Source of the DNA: a virus
Direction: 5' to 3' (one strand)
Length of the DNA stretch: 53,102 bases
Virus record (IMG/VR): IMGVR_UViG_3300044837_000127
Coordinates: 1 to 53,102 of that record
Below are positions 1-8,317 of the stretch, in pieces. The first letter of the stretch is position 1, and the number at the start of each line of letters is the position of its first letter. Position numbers and translations under genes: made by a program. The notes beneath the pieces are model-generated. The model ran no database searches, was not told the DNA's origin, and saw only the letters and a list, made by a program, of their open reading frames with translations.

Positions 1-127
1 CGCATCGCCCAGGGGAACGGGGGGCTGGTCGGGCCCATCCGGCAAGCGCAAGAGGGCAGCGTTTCCGTCACGGTCGCTATTCCAGACGTCCGCGGCCTTG
101 AATTCTGGTTTCTGCAGACGCCCTATG
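1..127. repeat. Left copy of terminal 127-bp direct repeat
   Basis: Identical to 52976-53102. The same reading frame runs through both copies, so joining the ends restores one intact gene. The length equals a common assembler maximum k-mer, so this is probably the overlap of a circular contig rather than a true phage terminal repeat. The unit genome is then 52,975 bp. Confidence 0.95.
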
Positions 128-255
128 GCGCGCAATATTGGGCCGCCACCGCCGGCTATCGGACCGCGCATTATGTAGCCGCGCCGCCCTATGACTTCGG
201 GCCTTACGGGTTTGGTTTTGGCGGGGGTTGGGGAAACTCTCGATGGCCGAACTAA
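1..255 (+). CDS. DUF4054-type head-completion protein, 3' part (crosses the contig ends)
   Basis: This is the C-terminal part of a gene whose start lies at 52772; the joined protein is 152 aa. The reading frame is open from base 1 to the TAA at 253-255. The segment keeps the family pattern of a Gly-Pro turn followed by a Ser/Val-rich stretch (EGSVSVTV) and then an aromatic WFLQTPYG motif. It ends in a Tyr/Gly/Phe-rich tail. DUF4054 proteins sit just after the major capsid gene in contractile-tailed phages and probably help complete the head or neck. Its stop overlaps the start of the next gene. Confidence 0.85.
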   Translation, partial: RIAQGNGGLVGPIRQAQEGSVSVTVAIPDVRGLEFWFLQTPYGAQYWAATAGYRTAHYVAAPPYDFGPYGFGFGGGWGNSRWPN

Positions 256-788
256 ACGGCGGCAAAAAGCTGGAGCAAGCGCTGGAATCGCTGGCCCGCA
301 AGCTGGAGCGTGGCGGCACGCTGCGGGTTGGTTTTCTGGAGGGGGCCACCTATCCCGACGGCACCCCCGTGGCCATGGTAGCGGCTCTTCAGAATTTCGG
401 TGCGGCGGCTCGCGGGATCCCGCCCCGGCCGTTTTTCACCAACATGATCGCGGAGAAATCGGAGCGCTGGGCATCGGCTTTGGCGGCCCTGCTGAAGCGC
501 AACGATTTTGACGTGGATAAGACACTCCGTCAGATGGGCGCCGGCATTAAGGGCCAGCTCCAGCAAGCGATCGTCGACATGAATTCTCCGCCGCTGTCGC
601 CCATTACCCTGATGCTCCGCAAGATGCGGTCCGAAGATCCGGACCTGGAGGTCACGGGGGCGACGGTCGGGGAGGCGGCACGGCGCGTGGCGGCCGGGGA
701 GTCGACCGCGGGCGCATCGACCAAGCCGCTGATCGACACCACCCAGATGATCAATTCCGTGGATTATGAAGTGACTGGGGGCGGGTGA
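243..788 (+). CDS. HK97 gp10-like neck/tail-completion protein
   Basis: 181 aa if started at ATG 243; an in-frame start at 228 is possible but lies further into the upstream gene. The N-terminal half carries a GFLEGATYPDG stretch, then LQNFGAA and IPPRPFF, the pattern of gp10-like proteins (an xEFGxxxxPARPF-type motif) that join head and tail. It lies in the neck gene block between the DUF4054 and terminator proteins, which fits. The stop overlaps the next start (TGATG), so translation is probably coupled. Family assignment rests on the motif and on position only. Confidence 0.7.
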   Translation: MAELNGGKKLEQALESLARKLERGGTLRVGFLEGATYPDGTPVAMVAALQNFGAAARGIPPRPFFTNMIAEKSERWASALAALLKRNDFDVDKTLRQMGAGIKGQLQQAIVDMNSPPLSPITLMLRKMRSEDPDLEVTGATVGEAARRVAAGESTAGASTKPLIDTTQMINSVDYEVTGGG

Positions 789-1210
789 TGCGGTTGCTGG
801 ACCCGGACCCGCATTTCCTCTGGTACACGGTGGAAACCGCCGATTCCGATCATGGCTGTATCCAGCCGGACGGCATCACCCAATGGGGCGGCTTTGACGT
901 CGATTCGTTTCATTATATTGACCGGATCGCTGATGCCGATGGTATCACGTTCCTTTGCCCCAAATGCTTCGAAGCCAATGGCGGTTCGATCGGCACCCAT
1001 TCGGTCCAGATATATTTCCGGTCTGGCATCGTGCCTTCCGATCTGGGGCGCAACCGTGAGGGCCAGACCGTTCGCTGGAGCGTGACAAAAGGCACCGGAT
1101 ATGACGATTTGGTTCTATCGCCGTCCATCCTGTTGCTTGGCGGGTGCGGCTGGCACGGCTTTATTGGCGCGGCGGATGGAAGCCGGCCGGGCGAAGTGGT
1201 AACGTGCTGA
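788..1210 (+). CDS. Cys/His metal-binding protein, DUF6527-like
   Basis: 140 aa. Two likely metal-ligand pairs are visible: CPKC near residue 56 and CGWH near residue 119, followed by an FIGAADG strand. The CxxC plus late C-x-x-H-F-x-I-x-x-G layout resembles DUF6527 proteins, small predicted zinc proteins often found in phages and mobile elements. A GTG at 785 could also start it. It is encoded among neck genes but resembles no structural family I know; it may be an accessory gene carried in the operon. Confidence 0.5.
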   Translation: MRLLDPDPHFLWYTVETADSDHGCIQPDGITQWGGFDVDSFHYIDRIADADGITFLCPKCFEANGGSIGTHSVQIYFRSGIVPSDLGRNREGQTVRWSVTKGTGYDDLVLSPSILLLGGCGWHGFIGAADGSRPGEVVTC

Positions 1211-1211
1211 C

Positions 1212-1616
1212 ATGAACCTTCACGCCATCGTCCGCGGCGCCGTGACCGCCATCAATCCCGACGCCAGCGGGCGGGTGTACATTAGCACCGGTCAAGCCAC
1301 GGGCGCGAACGGCAAGCGGGTGCCGACATATGATCGGATTGATGGCGTCCCTATGCAAGTCCAGCCGCTTTCGATGCAGGACGTCGGGCGGCTCCAGCAA
1401 ATGGACGGGCTGAATATCGAAGGCGTCATGCGGTCGGTCTATATCAACGGGGCGCCCAAAGGGGCTGACCGGGTGGAAATGAAGGGCGGGGATATCCTGT
1501 ACCTCATCGGCCATTTCTGGCTGGTGGTGGCCGTTCTGGAGCCGTGGGATACCGCCGGTTGGGCCAAGGTCGGGGTGTCCAAGCAAATCAACGCGCCGGA
1601 GGGGGTAACCGTCTGA
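1212..1616 (+). CDS. Phage neck/tail-joining protein of unknown family
   Basis: 134 aa, no membrane segment or signal. It is predicted to be mostly beta-strand, with alternating hydrophobic residues (ILYLIGHFWLVVAVLEPW) near residue 95. Its place between gp10-like and neck-terminator genes is where contractile-tailed phages keep head-closure or joining proteins, so a structural role is inferred from context. The stop overlaps the start of the next gene by one base. Confidence 0.5.
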   Translation: MNLHAIVRGAVTAINPDASGRVYISTGQATGANGKRVPTYDRIDGVPMQVQPLSMQDVGRLQQMDGLNIEGVMRSVYINGAPKGADRVEMKGGDILYLIGHFWLVVAVLEPWDTAGWAKVGVSKQINAPEGVTV

Positions 1617-2149
1617 TGGGCCCAGAAGTCACCGAAGACGATCTGATGACCGCGTTGCGCACTTTCCTGGCAGGGCTCGCGCTGACCGGGGTGGATCCGG
1701 ACGATATTATCCAAAGTCAGGTGAATCGGGTGCCGGAGCCAAAGGCGGCCGATTTCATCGTTATGACCCCGACCTTTAGGCGGCGGATTGCCACCAACGT
1801 GGAAACATGGTCGACCGCTCCGGATCCGGCGCCACCGCCGGACGAGCTTCGCATGGAACGGGACACCGAAGTCACCATCCAGCTTGACATTCACGGGCCC
1901 AATGGCGCGGACAACGCCCAAACGATTGCCACGCTCTGGCGGAGCGACTATGGTTGCCGGGCAATTGACCCGCCGATTTTCCAGCCGCTCTATGCGAGCG
2001 ATGGGCACCAAGCGCCCTTCGTCAACGCGGAAAAGCAATACGAAAACCGATGGGTCATGGCGCTGTTGATGCAAGCCAATGTGGCCGTCTCGACAGCGAC
2101 GGACTTTGCCGATAGTATCAGCGTGGAAATCATAGGAACCGGCGCATGA
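1616..2149 (+). CDS. Phage neck terminator protein (LIC_12616/gp12-like)
   Basis: 177 aa. It shows the characteristic pattern of this family: IIQSQVNRVPEPK then FIVMTP near residues 35-50, QLDIHGPNGADNAQTIATLWR near residue 85, and PLYASD followed by PFVNAEKQYENRW near residue 125. Neck terminators cap the tail tube and join it to the head. The true start is the ATG at 1616, which overlaps the preceding TGA; the frame is open further upstream but that is out-of-frame shadow. The next gene, the sheath, overlaps by 4 bases. Confidence 0.8.
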   Translation: MGPEVTEDDLMTALRTFLAGLALTGVDPDDIIQSQVNRVPEPKAADFIVMTPTFRRRIATNVETWSTAPDPAPPPDELRMERDTEVTIQLDIHGPNGADNAQTIATLWRSDYGCRAIDPPIFQPLYASDGHQAPFVNAEKQYENRWVMALLMQANVAVSTATDFADSISVEIIGTGA

Positions 2150-3861
2150 CACCCAGCATTCCCGCCAGCGCGATTGTCAATGTCACGCCCAACGTGATCG
2201 GTGCGGGCGGTACGGGCCTGGATCTGAACGGGCTGATTCTGACCATCACCGATTATGTTCCGGTCGGCACCGTCATGAGCTTTGCCACCGCCCAGGACGT
2301 GGCCGATTTCTTCGGGCCGCTCAGTGCGGAGGCAGCCATGGCGGCCATCTATTTCGCCGGTTTCGACGGGTCCAACATCAAGCCCGCCTCCCTGCTGTTC
2401 GTGCAGTATGTGGAAAATATCCCCGGCGTGCCGCCGTACCTTCGCAGTGGTGACGTTTCGGGCATGACGGTCGCCCAGCTCCAGGCACTCGGCTCCGGCA
2501 CGCTGGGCTTCACGATTAATGGTCGGGCGTTCACCAGCGGCACCATCAATCTGTCCGCAACCACCAGTTTCTCCAATGCCGCTGCGCTTATCCAGGCCGG
2601 CCTCGCACATTATGATGCGGTGGTGACGGGCAGCATCGCCGGCACCACGCTGACCGTTACCGCGGTCACCAGCGGCACGCTTCGGATCGGTCAGACCATT
2701 ACCGGCGCGGGCATCACCCCGGTGCGCATCGGGGCGCTCGGCACCGGCACGGGAGGGACGGGCACCTATACGATCGAAGGTGGCTCGCAAACCGTCAGCA
2801 GCACCACGATCAGCGCCGGCCAGACCATCGTTTCCTATAATTCGCAGCTCGGTTCATTCGAAGTCTTCGGCGGGACGCCCGGTGCGAACGGTGGGACCGT
2901 TTCCTATGCAACCGGAGCGCTGTCGGCCGGACTGAAACTGACCGCGGCCACGGGTGCTATCCAGAGCGCCGGCACCAGCACCATGACGCCCGCTGGCGCG
3001 ATGGATGCGGTGGTCGCCAACACCCAGAATTTCGCCAGCTTCACCACCACCTTCAAGCCAAGCGTGGCCGATATGGTCGCCTTCGCCGCCTGGGCCAACG
3101 GTCAGGACAATCGGTTCCTGTACGCCATGTGGGATGACAATATTACCGTGGCGACCGTGCAGGACGATCCGGCGACGGCGGGCTATCTGGTCGCTGCGAA
3201 CGATTATTCCGGCACGGTGCCGATCTATGACCCGCTGAACGGGCAGAATATCGCCGCCTTCGTCATGGGCACAGTGGCCAGCCTGGACTTCACCCAGACC
3301 GAAGGCCGTACCAATGTGGACTTGCGGTCCCAATCGGGACTCGCTGCCGGCGTGACCAGCGCGACCGTTCGCAATATGCTGATCGCCAATGGCTATAATT
3401 TCTATGGCTCGTTCGCGACGGCCAATGACGAATTCACCTTTTTCAATTCCGGCACCGTCAGCGGTCCGTTCGCGTGGATCGATTCCTACGTCAACCAGAT
3501 TTGGATGAACAACGGCTTCCAGCTCGCGCTGATGGTGCTGCTGACCAGCGTTCGGTCCATTCCCTATAATTCGGCGGGCTATGGTCTGATCGAGTCGGCC
3601 ATGCTGGCCCAGGTGGAAGCGGCGGTGAATTTCGGCGCCGTCCGGGCCGGGGTAACGCTGTCCGCTCTGCAGATCGCCCAGGTCAATGCGGCGGCCGGGC
3701 TCAACATCAGCGATACGATCCAGCAACGCGGCTGGTATATCCAGGTGAAGAATGCGAGCGCCGATGTTCGGGCGGCTCGTGGAAGCCCGCCGGTCACCTT
3801 CTGGTACACGGACGGCCAATCGGTCCAGTCCATCAATCTGGCGAGCGTGGAGGTCCAATAA
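2146..3861 (+). CDS. Contractile tail sheath protein (DUF3383)
   Basis: 571 aa. It starts with the DUF3383 pattern (IVNVTPNVIGAGGTGLDLNGLIL, and FGPLSAEAAMAAIYF near residue 53) and ends with the conserved C-terminal region (GWYIQVKNAS, then PVTFWYTDGQSVQSINLASVEV). These proteins form the contractile sheath. Near residues 158-225 it carries an extra Gly/Thr-rich module that also occurs in the baseplate J protein and in the decoration-like protein of this genome. The inserted module makes the protein longer than the roughly 500 aa usual for the family. It overlaps the neck gene by 4 bases and abuts the tube gene. Confidence 0.9.
   Translation: MTPSIPASAIVNVTPNVIGAGGTGLDLNGLILTITDYVPVGTVMSFATAQDVADFFGPLSAEAAMAAIYFAGFDGSNIKPASLLFVQYVENIPGVPPYLRSGDVSGMTVAQLQALGSGTLGFTINGRAFTSGTINLSATTSFSNAAALIQAGLAHYDAVVTGSIAGTTLTVTAVTSGTLRIGQTITGAGITPVRIGALGTGTGGTGTYTIEGGSQTVSSTTISAGQTIVSYNSQLGSFEVFGGTPGANGGTVSYATGALSAGLKLTAATGAIQSAGTSTMTPAGAMDAVVANTQNFASFTTTFKPSVADMVAFAAWANGQDNRFLYAMWDDNITVATVQDDPATAGYLVAANDYSGTVPIYDPLNGQNIAAFVMGTVASLDFTQTEGRTNVDLRSQSGLAAGVTSATVRNMLIANGYNFYGSFATANDEFTFFNSGTVSGPFAWIDSYVNQIWMNNGFQLALMVLLTSVRSIPYNSAGYGLIESAMLAQVEAAVNFGAVRAGVTLSALQIAQVNAAAGLNISDTIQQRGWYIQVKNASADVRAARGSPPVTFWYTDGQSVQSINLASVEVQ
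2617..2820 (+). repeat. Virion-protein module, copy 1 (in sheath)
   Basis: Encodes about 65 residues with the pattern GxIAGTTLTVTAVTSGTL, then IGQTITGAG, then GTGTGGTGTYTI and a closing QTVSSTTI. Related copies lie at 13810-14015, 50764-50959 and 50961-51141. Probably a beta-rich Ig-like add-on domain. Confidence 0.8.
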
Positions 3862-4299
3862 ATGGCCGGGAAAACCATCACCGCCGCCAACAGCATCCTC
3901 CTTCTGTCGATCGAAGGGCTGTTCGATGTTCCCCAGCAGCTCCAGGGCTTCGCGGCGGACGATGTTTTCGATACGGAGACGATCGCGCCGGCCGAAACCA
4001 TGATGGGCGTGGACGGCCATCTGTCCGGTGGCTTCGTCTTCAATCCGATTCGGCAGAATATCGCGCTTCAGGCGGACAGCGATTCCAACCGGATTTTCGA
4101 AGCTTGGATCGCCGCCATGGTCCAGTCGCGCGAAACCTATATCGCCAACGGTCAAGTGCAGCTCCAGGCTATCCAGCGCAAATATGCGATGGCGCGGGGC
4201 TTCCTGACCAGTATTCCACCGACCCCGGCCGCCCGCAAGGTGCTGCAGCCGCGGCGCTACCAAATCACATGGGAGCGGATTACCGCCGCGCCCTACTAA
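3862..4299 (+). CDS. Tail tube protein (DUF3277)
   Basis: 145 aa. Begins MAGKTITAANSILLL and contains FDVPQQLQGFAADDVFDTE, a layout typical of DUF3277 tube proteins, which stack inside the sheath. The C-terminal half has the conserved GFLTSIPPTP...LQPRRYQITWE pattern. It starts directly after the sheath stop codon (TAAATG), consistent with co-translation. Its length is normal for the family. Confidence 0.85.
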   Translation: MAGKTITAANSILLLSIEGLFDVPQQLQGFAADDVFDTETIAPAETMMGVDGHLSGGFVFNPIRQNIALQADSDSNRIFEAWIAAMVQSRETYIANGQVQLQAIQRKYAMARGFLTSIPPTPAARKVLQPRRYQITWERITAAPY

Positions 4300-4311
4300 A
4301 CGAGGGCCGCC

Positions 4312-4824
4312 ATGCGGAAAACCACCACCGTGACCATAGCGACGGAAGGTCGCGATAAGGGCAAGGTCTTTTTGCTGACCGAAATGCCCGCCAGCCAAGC
4401 CGAAAACTGGGGAATGCGGGCTCTGGCTGCGATCGGCCGGGCCGGTATCGAGATTCCCGACGAAATGGAAGGATCCGGAATGGCCGGCGTGGCGGCGATC
4501 GGCCGGGCCGGTTTCCGACTGCAGGGAAGTCTGGCGCCGGAAGATATCGAGCCGTTGATGGCCGAAATGATGGGGTGCGTCCAGATCGTTCCCGACCCCA
4601 AGCAACCGACGGTCACGCGGGGGCTGGTGGAAGACGATATCGAAGAAGTCGCCACGCGCCTTCATTTACGCAGCGAGGTCATGTCGCTCCACTTGGGTTT
4701 TTCGATAGCCGACGCCCTGTCGAAATTGGGGGCGTTGGCCAAGAGTCGGATCGGGATTACGCCGAGTACGCCAACGTCAGCCGAGCCATCGGTGCCGTTG
4801 TCTCCGCCCGCATCGCCAGCCTGA
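4312..4824 (+). CDS. Tail assembly chaperone, zero-frame product
   Basis: 170 aa, the shorter of two products. It lies between tube and tape-measure genes, as gpG does in lambda-like tails and equivalent genes in myoviruses. The protein has two copies of AIGRAG separated by about 27 residues and an acidic middle (PEDIEPLMAEMMGCVQIVP). The last 40 residues, after the predicted slip at 4695-4701, are low-complexity (TPSTPTSAEPSVPLSPPASP). They lie over the well-conserved second frame, which supports the view that the frameshifted product is also made. Confidence 0.8.
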   Translation: MRKTTTVTIATEGRDKGKVFLLTEMPASQAENWGMRALAAIGRAGIEIPDEMEGSGMAGVAAIGRAGFRLQGSLAPEDIEPLMAEMMGCVQIVPDPKQPTVTRGLVEDDIEEVATRLHLRSEVMSLHLGFSIADALSKLGALAKSRIGITPSTPTSAEPSVPLSPPASPA

Positions 4825-4925
4825 TTGAGCTCGATACGGTCTATGGGACTGAAGACCTTTACGTCCTGCTGGAAATCGTGGAGGTCGACACGCATAACCA
4901 GCAGCTAGCGAACCGGGAAGAATAG
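4312..4925 (+). CDS. Tail assembly chaperone, -1 frameshift fusion (gpGT-like)
   Basis: Ribosomes that slip back one base at 4695-4701 would read into a second frame ending with the TAG at 4923-4925, giving about 204 aa. The second-frame segment looks real: DYAEYANVSRAIG, then ARIASLIELDTVYGTEDLY and a final EIVEVDTHNQ, the typical downstream part of such chaperones. The downstream frame has no good start of its own. The shift direction (-1) is the one used by lambda G/GT. The tape-measure gene starts two bases after this stop. Confidence 0.75.
4695..4701 (+). promoter_or_regulatory. Predicted -1 ribosomal slippery heptamer GGGTTTT
   Basis: In the zero frame the codons read TTG GGT TTT, so the heptamer has the canonical X XXY YYZ form (G GGT TTT) and is correctly phased to move ribosomes into the conserved second frame. 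No other in-frame heptamer between 4680 and 4760 fits as well. Confidence 0.7.
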
Positions 4926-4926
4926 C

Positions 4927-6636
4927 GTGGAAATTGTTGACGAATTCGTTGTCACGCTGGGGCTGGATCCTTCCAAATATAAGAAGGAAATGGCCGACTT
5001 CCGTGACGATTTGCGGCGGACGAAAGACGAGACGCGCCGTACCACTCGCGACATGGAAGCTGACGGGCGCCGCGGGGCCGAATCGTTCAGCCGGCTGAAA
5101 AATGAAATCGTCGGGTTGTTTTTGGTGGTAGCCGGAGCGCGAAGCCTGGGCGGCTTTGTCACCGACTTGATCCACGGGGCCGCGGAAACCGGCCGGTTCG
5201 CCCAGAGCGTTGGAATCGCAACAGAGCGGGTATCGGTCTGGGAAATGGCGGTCCACTCCATGGGGGGCACCGCCCAGGACGCCCGTGCCTCTCTGGCGGC
5301 GCTTAATGCCGAATATACCAGCTACATGCTGACCGGCCGGGCGGTCCACGATGCGGATCTGGCCGCGCTCGGCATCAGCGCGCACGACTTACAAAGTCCG
5401 GAGCAATTGGCGCTGTCACTGGCCGAACGCCGGTCACATATATCCCAGCGTGAATTCTATGCCCGATTGCAGCGGCTGGGGCTGTCGGACAGCTTCATTC
5501 GCACCCTCGCGCAAGGTCGGCACGGGGTGGAGGATTTGCTGGGCCAGATGGAGCGCGTTGGGCCCGTGACCGATCGGGACGCCCGCGCCGCCCAGGATTA
5601 TGAACGTCAGCTATCGATTCTGTCCAACCGCATCAAAGCGGACTTGCGGCCAACGCTGACGTGGCTGCTGGAAACCGGCCTTCCTTTCGTCACCAATAAC
5701 ACATGGCTAGCGAATGCTGCGTTCGGCGCATTGGGCGGCACCGTTGCCCTGGTGGCCCTACGATTCGCCGGGTTGCCGGGGCTGATCGCTGCGGCCGGGA
5801 TTGCCATTGCAAGCCTCGCTTCCACCACCACGTCCAGCAATTGGGGGGCCGCAGCGCAATATGAATATTTGCGCCTTCGCCGCTGGATTTTGCAAACGGA
5901 GCTTGAACAGACCACCGATCCAGCGTTGCGTCAGGACGTGCAGCGGCAAATAGCTGCGCTCAATCCACAAATCGAGCAATTACGCATCGCCAGCGGGACT
6001 TTGGCGGACCCGGCTTTTGGGGGTACGGCGCCGGGCCAGCCGGCCGCTGGTGCGCCGGCCGGCGGTGGTGGTGCGGGCGCTCCCGGTGGTCCGCTCGCAC
6101 GGGTGCGGCAAACCGAATCGGGCAATAACTATAATCGGGTGGTTTACGATCTGCCCTCGCCGCGGGCGCCTACCACCATGACCCTTGGTGAAATTCATGA
6201 CGTGCTGCAGCCACAGCTTACCCGGCTGTCTCGCGGGCGCCGAGGCCCAGATGATCCCGGATCGTCAGCGATCGGCGCCTATCAGTTTGTCAGGGCCACC
6301 TTGGCCGCCGCGGCTAGCGGGGTCTTCGGCACGAGGTGGCGCAACCAGCGCTTTTCCCCAGGCACCCAAGACCGGATGGCCCAATGGTTGTACGCCCATC
6401 ACGGGCTGCGCGATTGGGCCATTGGCGGGGGCGCCACGTTGCCGGGTCATGGTGGTGCCCGTACCGCTATCGCGCGGTCTGGCGGAGGCGGCGGCACTCA
6501 TGTATCGGTTGGATCGATTGTCGTTTATACCCCGCCCGGAACGTCTGCCCATCAGGCACGGGCGGTGGCGGAGGAAGTACCCCGCGCCGTCCAACGTAGG
6601 GGCGTGGTGACGCAAGCCAATTCGGGGCTCAATTAG
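4927..6636 (+). CDS. Tail tape measure protein with C-terminal lysozyme-like domain
   Basis: 569 aa, GTG start two bases after the chaperone stop. The N-terminal third is charged and helical (KKEMADFRDDLRRTKDETRR). Two hydrophobic stretches follow, near residues 255-300. A Gly/Ala/Pro linker lies near residues 365-395. After it comes a transglycosylase-like domain: RQTESGNNY, MTLGEI, SSAIGAYQF and FSPGTQDRMAQWLY. This domain probably opens the cell wall locally during DNA injection. It is short for a tape measure, so the tail should be short. No separate endolysin was recognised, so this is the only clear wall-degrading domain in the genome. Confidence 0.85.
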   Translation: MEIVDEFVVTLGLDPSKYKKEMADFRDDLRRTKDETRRTTRDMEADGRRGAESFSRLKNEIVGLFLVVAGARSLGGFVTDLIHGAAETGRFAQSVGIATERVSVWEMAVHSMGGTAQDARASLAALNAEYTSYMLTGRAVHDADLAALGISAHDLQSPEQLALSLAERRSHISQREFYARLQRLGLSDSFIRTLAQGRHGVEDLLGQMERVGPVTDRDARAAQDYERQLSILSNRIKADLRPTLTWLLETGLPFVTNNTWLANAAFGALGGTVALVALRFAGLPGLIAAAGIAIASLASTTTSSNWGAAAQYEYLRLRRWILQTELEQTTDPALRQDVQRQIAALNPQIEQLRIASGTLADPAFGGTAPGQPAAGAPAGGGGAGAPGGPLARVRQTESGNNYNRVVYDLPSPRAPTTMTLGEIHDVLQPQLTRLSRGRRGPDDPGSSAIGAYQFVRATLAAAASGVFGTRWRNQRFSPGTQDRMAQWLYAHHGLRDWAIGGGATLPGHGGARTAIARSGGGGGTHVSVGSIVVYTPPGTSAHQARAVAEEVPRAVQRRGVVTQANSGLN

Positions 6637-6638
6637 CG

Positions 6639-7322
6639 ATGGCGGATCCCCTCTATCCCAACGTCCCACGCTTCCCAGGCGTCCCCCCGGTCAATCGAAT
6701 CGATACAGGACAGGAGTCGAGTCTGGAACGGCTGACCAGGGATGCCGCCAGCCTCAGTCCGGGACAGATGACCGCATGGGGCATTTTCAGCCAGAAGGGG
6801 GCGCTGGCGCTCCGGCCCGACAATATAACCGCCTTTGAATTCCAGCGCGAATATCGGATTTCCGATTATCCTTTGGAAGCGGGCAGCTTCGAATCGTTCA
6901 ACAAGGTCACCCTCCCCTACGATATCCGCGTGATCATGACCAAAGGCGGTAGTCTGGCGGACCGGAAGGAATTTCTGGACATGGTGGATGCGCTGGTCGC
7001 CGCGCTCGATTTGTTCACCATAGTCACGCCGGAACGGGTTTATTTGAACGCCAATCTGATCCGGCAGGACTATCGCCGCGAGGCGACCAGCGGGGTCTCT
7101 CTGTTGACGGTGGAGCTTCACGCAACGGAGATTCGGTCCAAGGTGTCGGTGCAATTCGTTTCGTCGGTGACGGGCCCCGGCATCGGCGCGATCGCTGCAA
7201 CGGCCGGGACCACCCATGCCCCCAGTGGTGCCAATCCGCGCAATAACGGGTCGGTCCAGGCATTGACTCCAGCCCAGGAACGGCTTTTCCAACAGGGTTT
7301 ACCGATCGACATTGGCCCATGA
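6639..7322 (+). CDS. Dit-like tail/baseplate protein
   Basis: 227 aa. The core has WGIFSQKGALAL, then FQREYRISDYPLEAGSFESF followed by NKV, the hallmark of the Dit-like domain found just after tape measures in contractile-tailed phages. Later strands read TPERVYLNANLIRQDYRRE. The last 40 residues are Gly/Asn-rich. It probably forms part of the hub connecting tube and baseplate. The stop overlaps the next start (ATGA). Confidence 0.75.
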   Translation: MADPLYPNVPRFPGVPPVNRIDTGQESSLERLTRDAASLSPGQMTAWGIFSQKGALALRPDNITAFEFQREYRISDYPLEAGSFESFNKVTLPYDIRVIMTKGGSLADRKEFLDMVDALVAALDLFTIVTPERVYLNANLIRQDYRREATSGVSLLTVELHATEIRSKVSVQFVSSVTGPGIGAIAATAGTTHAPSGANPRNNGSVQALTPAQERLFQQGLPIDIGP

Positions 7323-7630
7323 TATCGCAAATTCCCCTTATCGCGGTCGCTTCGCAGACCATGGCCGTCCAGCTTGGCGGTCAGCTTTGCCGTATCGACG
7401 TTTTCCAGAAGGCAACCGGGCTCTATATGGATCTGTACGTTGCCGACGTGCCGGTGGTGCTGGGGGTCATTTGCGAGGATCGCAACCCGCTGGTCCGATC
7501 GATTTATCTGGGCTTCCTAGGCGATCTTTATTTCTGGGATAGCCAGGGCGCCGCAGACCCCGATTATACGGGCCTGGGGGGACGGTTCCTGTTGCTCTGG
7601 GATAGTACGCTGGGCAACCAGTCGGCATAG
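7319..7630 (+). CDS. Baseplate plug-like protein (Pam3 gp18 family)
   Basis: 103 aa. Pattern SQTMAVQLGGQLCRIDVFQ, LYMDLYVADVPVV and VRSIYLGFLGDLYFWDSQG, then DPDYTGLGGRFLLLW matches the small baseplate plug family seen in cyanophage Pam3 and many contractile phages. The ATGA overlap with the Dit-like gene indicates coupling. A strong hairpin lies directly after the stop, so the rightward transcript may be partly ended here, before the leftward cassette. Confidence 0.8.
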   Translation: MISQIPLIAVASQTMAVQLGGQLCRIDVFQKATGLYMDLYVADVPVVLGVICEDRNPLVRSIYLGFLGDLYFWDSQGAADPDYTGLGGRFLLLWDSTLGNQSA

Positions 7631-7632
7631 AA

Positions 7633-7663
7633 AAGGGCGGCGCGATTGGACCGCACCGCCCTT
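7633..7663. terminator. Bidirectional hairpin between converging genes
   Basis: Arms AAGGGCGG (7633-7640) and CCGCCCTT (7656-7663) form a perfect 8-bp stem with a 15-nt loop. It sits between the rightward plug gene and the leftward gene ending at 7689. There is no long T run on either side, so strength is uncertain. Confidence 0.55.
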
Positions 7664-7688
7664 CCCTTGTCGCAGAGGGGGCCCGCGA

Positions 7689-8279
7689 TTACTGGTCGGA
7701 CTGGCCGCCGGGCTGATCGGCCGGGACGTCGGAAGCGGGCGCATCGCTGGCCGGCTCGTCCACCTGATTGGATTCGGACGGCTCTTCGTTCGGCTCGCCG
7801 GTTTCGAAGTCGCTGCCGACGCCGTTCTGGTTGCCGAAGGTCGAATCGTTGCCGGAACCGCCCGTATCGCCGGACACCGCCGGATCCACCGCGGGCGCAT
7901 CGCTGGCCGGAACGTCGGAAGCGGGCGCATCGCTGGAGCCGGTGTCGCCGCCCTGGTCGCTGCCATCGGCCGGGACGTCGGAAGCGGGCGTATCGCTGGA
8001 GCCGGTGTCGCCGGCAAGGCCGGCCTGCAGCTCGTCAAGCTGGCCCGCCGCGGCGGTGAGCTTGTCGGCCGCGGCCAGGAGGACGTCGGCGCTGATGCCG
8101 GAATCGCTGTTCACATGGTTGCGGATCGCATCGGCGGTTTCACCGACTTCCTTGCCGACGAGGGCGACGGCGGCCAGAAGCGCCGCGACTGCTTGGGTTG
8201 CCATTTTGGTGCCTTTCCTGATTTCGTAAGAGATTGAGAAAACGGATAAAGCGATAAGGACCAGCGCTGCCGCGTTCAT
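7689..8279 (-). CDS. Acidic repeat protein with hydrophobic N-terminus, unknown function
   Basis: 196 aa from ATG 8279, which follows a good ribosome site (GGAAAGGG) placed just behind the predicted promoter at 8305-8332. The N-terminus is a membrane-like helix (AAALVLIALSVFSISYEI). A second in-frame ATG at 8204 has its own ribosome site (AGGAAAGG) and would give a 171-aa form without that helix. The middle is helical. The last 130 residues are disordered and acidic, with repeated DAPASDVPA-like units. It is the only gene of this leftward cassette inside the rightward tail operon, so it looks like an accessory gene. No family recognised. Confidence 0.6.
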   Translation of the reverse strand: MNAAALVLIALSVFSISYEIRKGTKMATQAVAALLAAVALVGKEVGETADAIRNHVNSDSGISADVLLAAADKLTAAAGQLDELQAGLAGDTGSSDTPASDVPADGSDQGGDTGSSDAPASDVPASDAPAVDPAVSGDTGGSGNDSTFGNQNGVGSDFETGEPNEEPSESNQVDEPASDAPASDVPADQPGGQSDQ

Positions 8280-8317
8280 TCGTTTCGCCCTTTCCGGAGC
8301 GGTCACCATACCAGCGC

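Noticed and set aside
1-127. True phage terminal direct repeat
   Set aside because: It lies inside a coding gene, and its length equals a common assembler k-mer, so a circular overlap is the simpler reading.
2854-4665. 603-codon open frame on the minus strand opposite sheath and tube
   Set aside because: Shadow of conserved plus-strand structural genes; Arg/His/Gly-rich composition typical of antisense translation.
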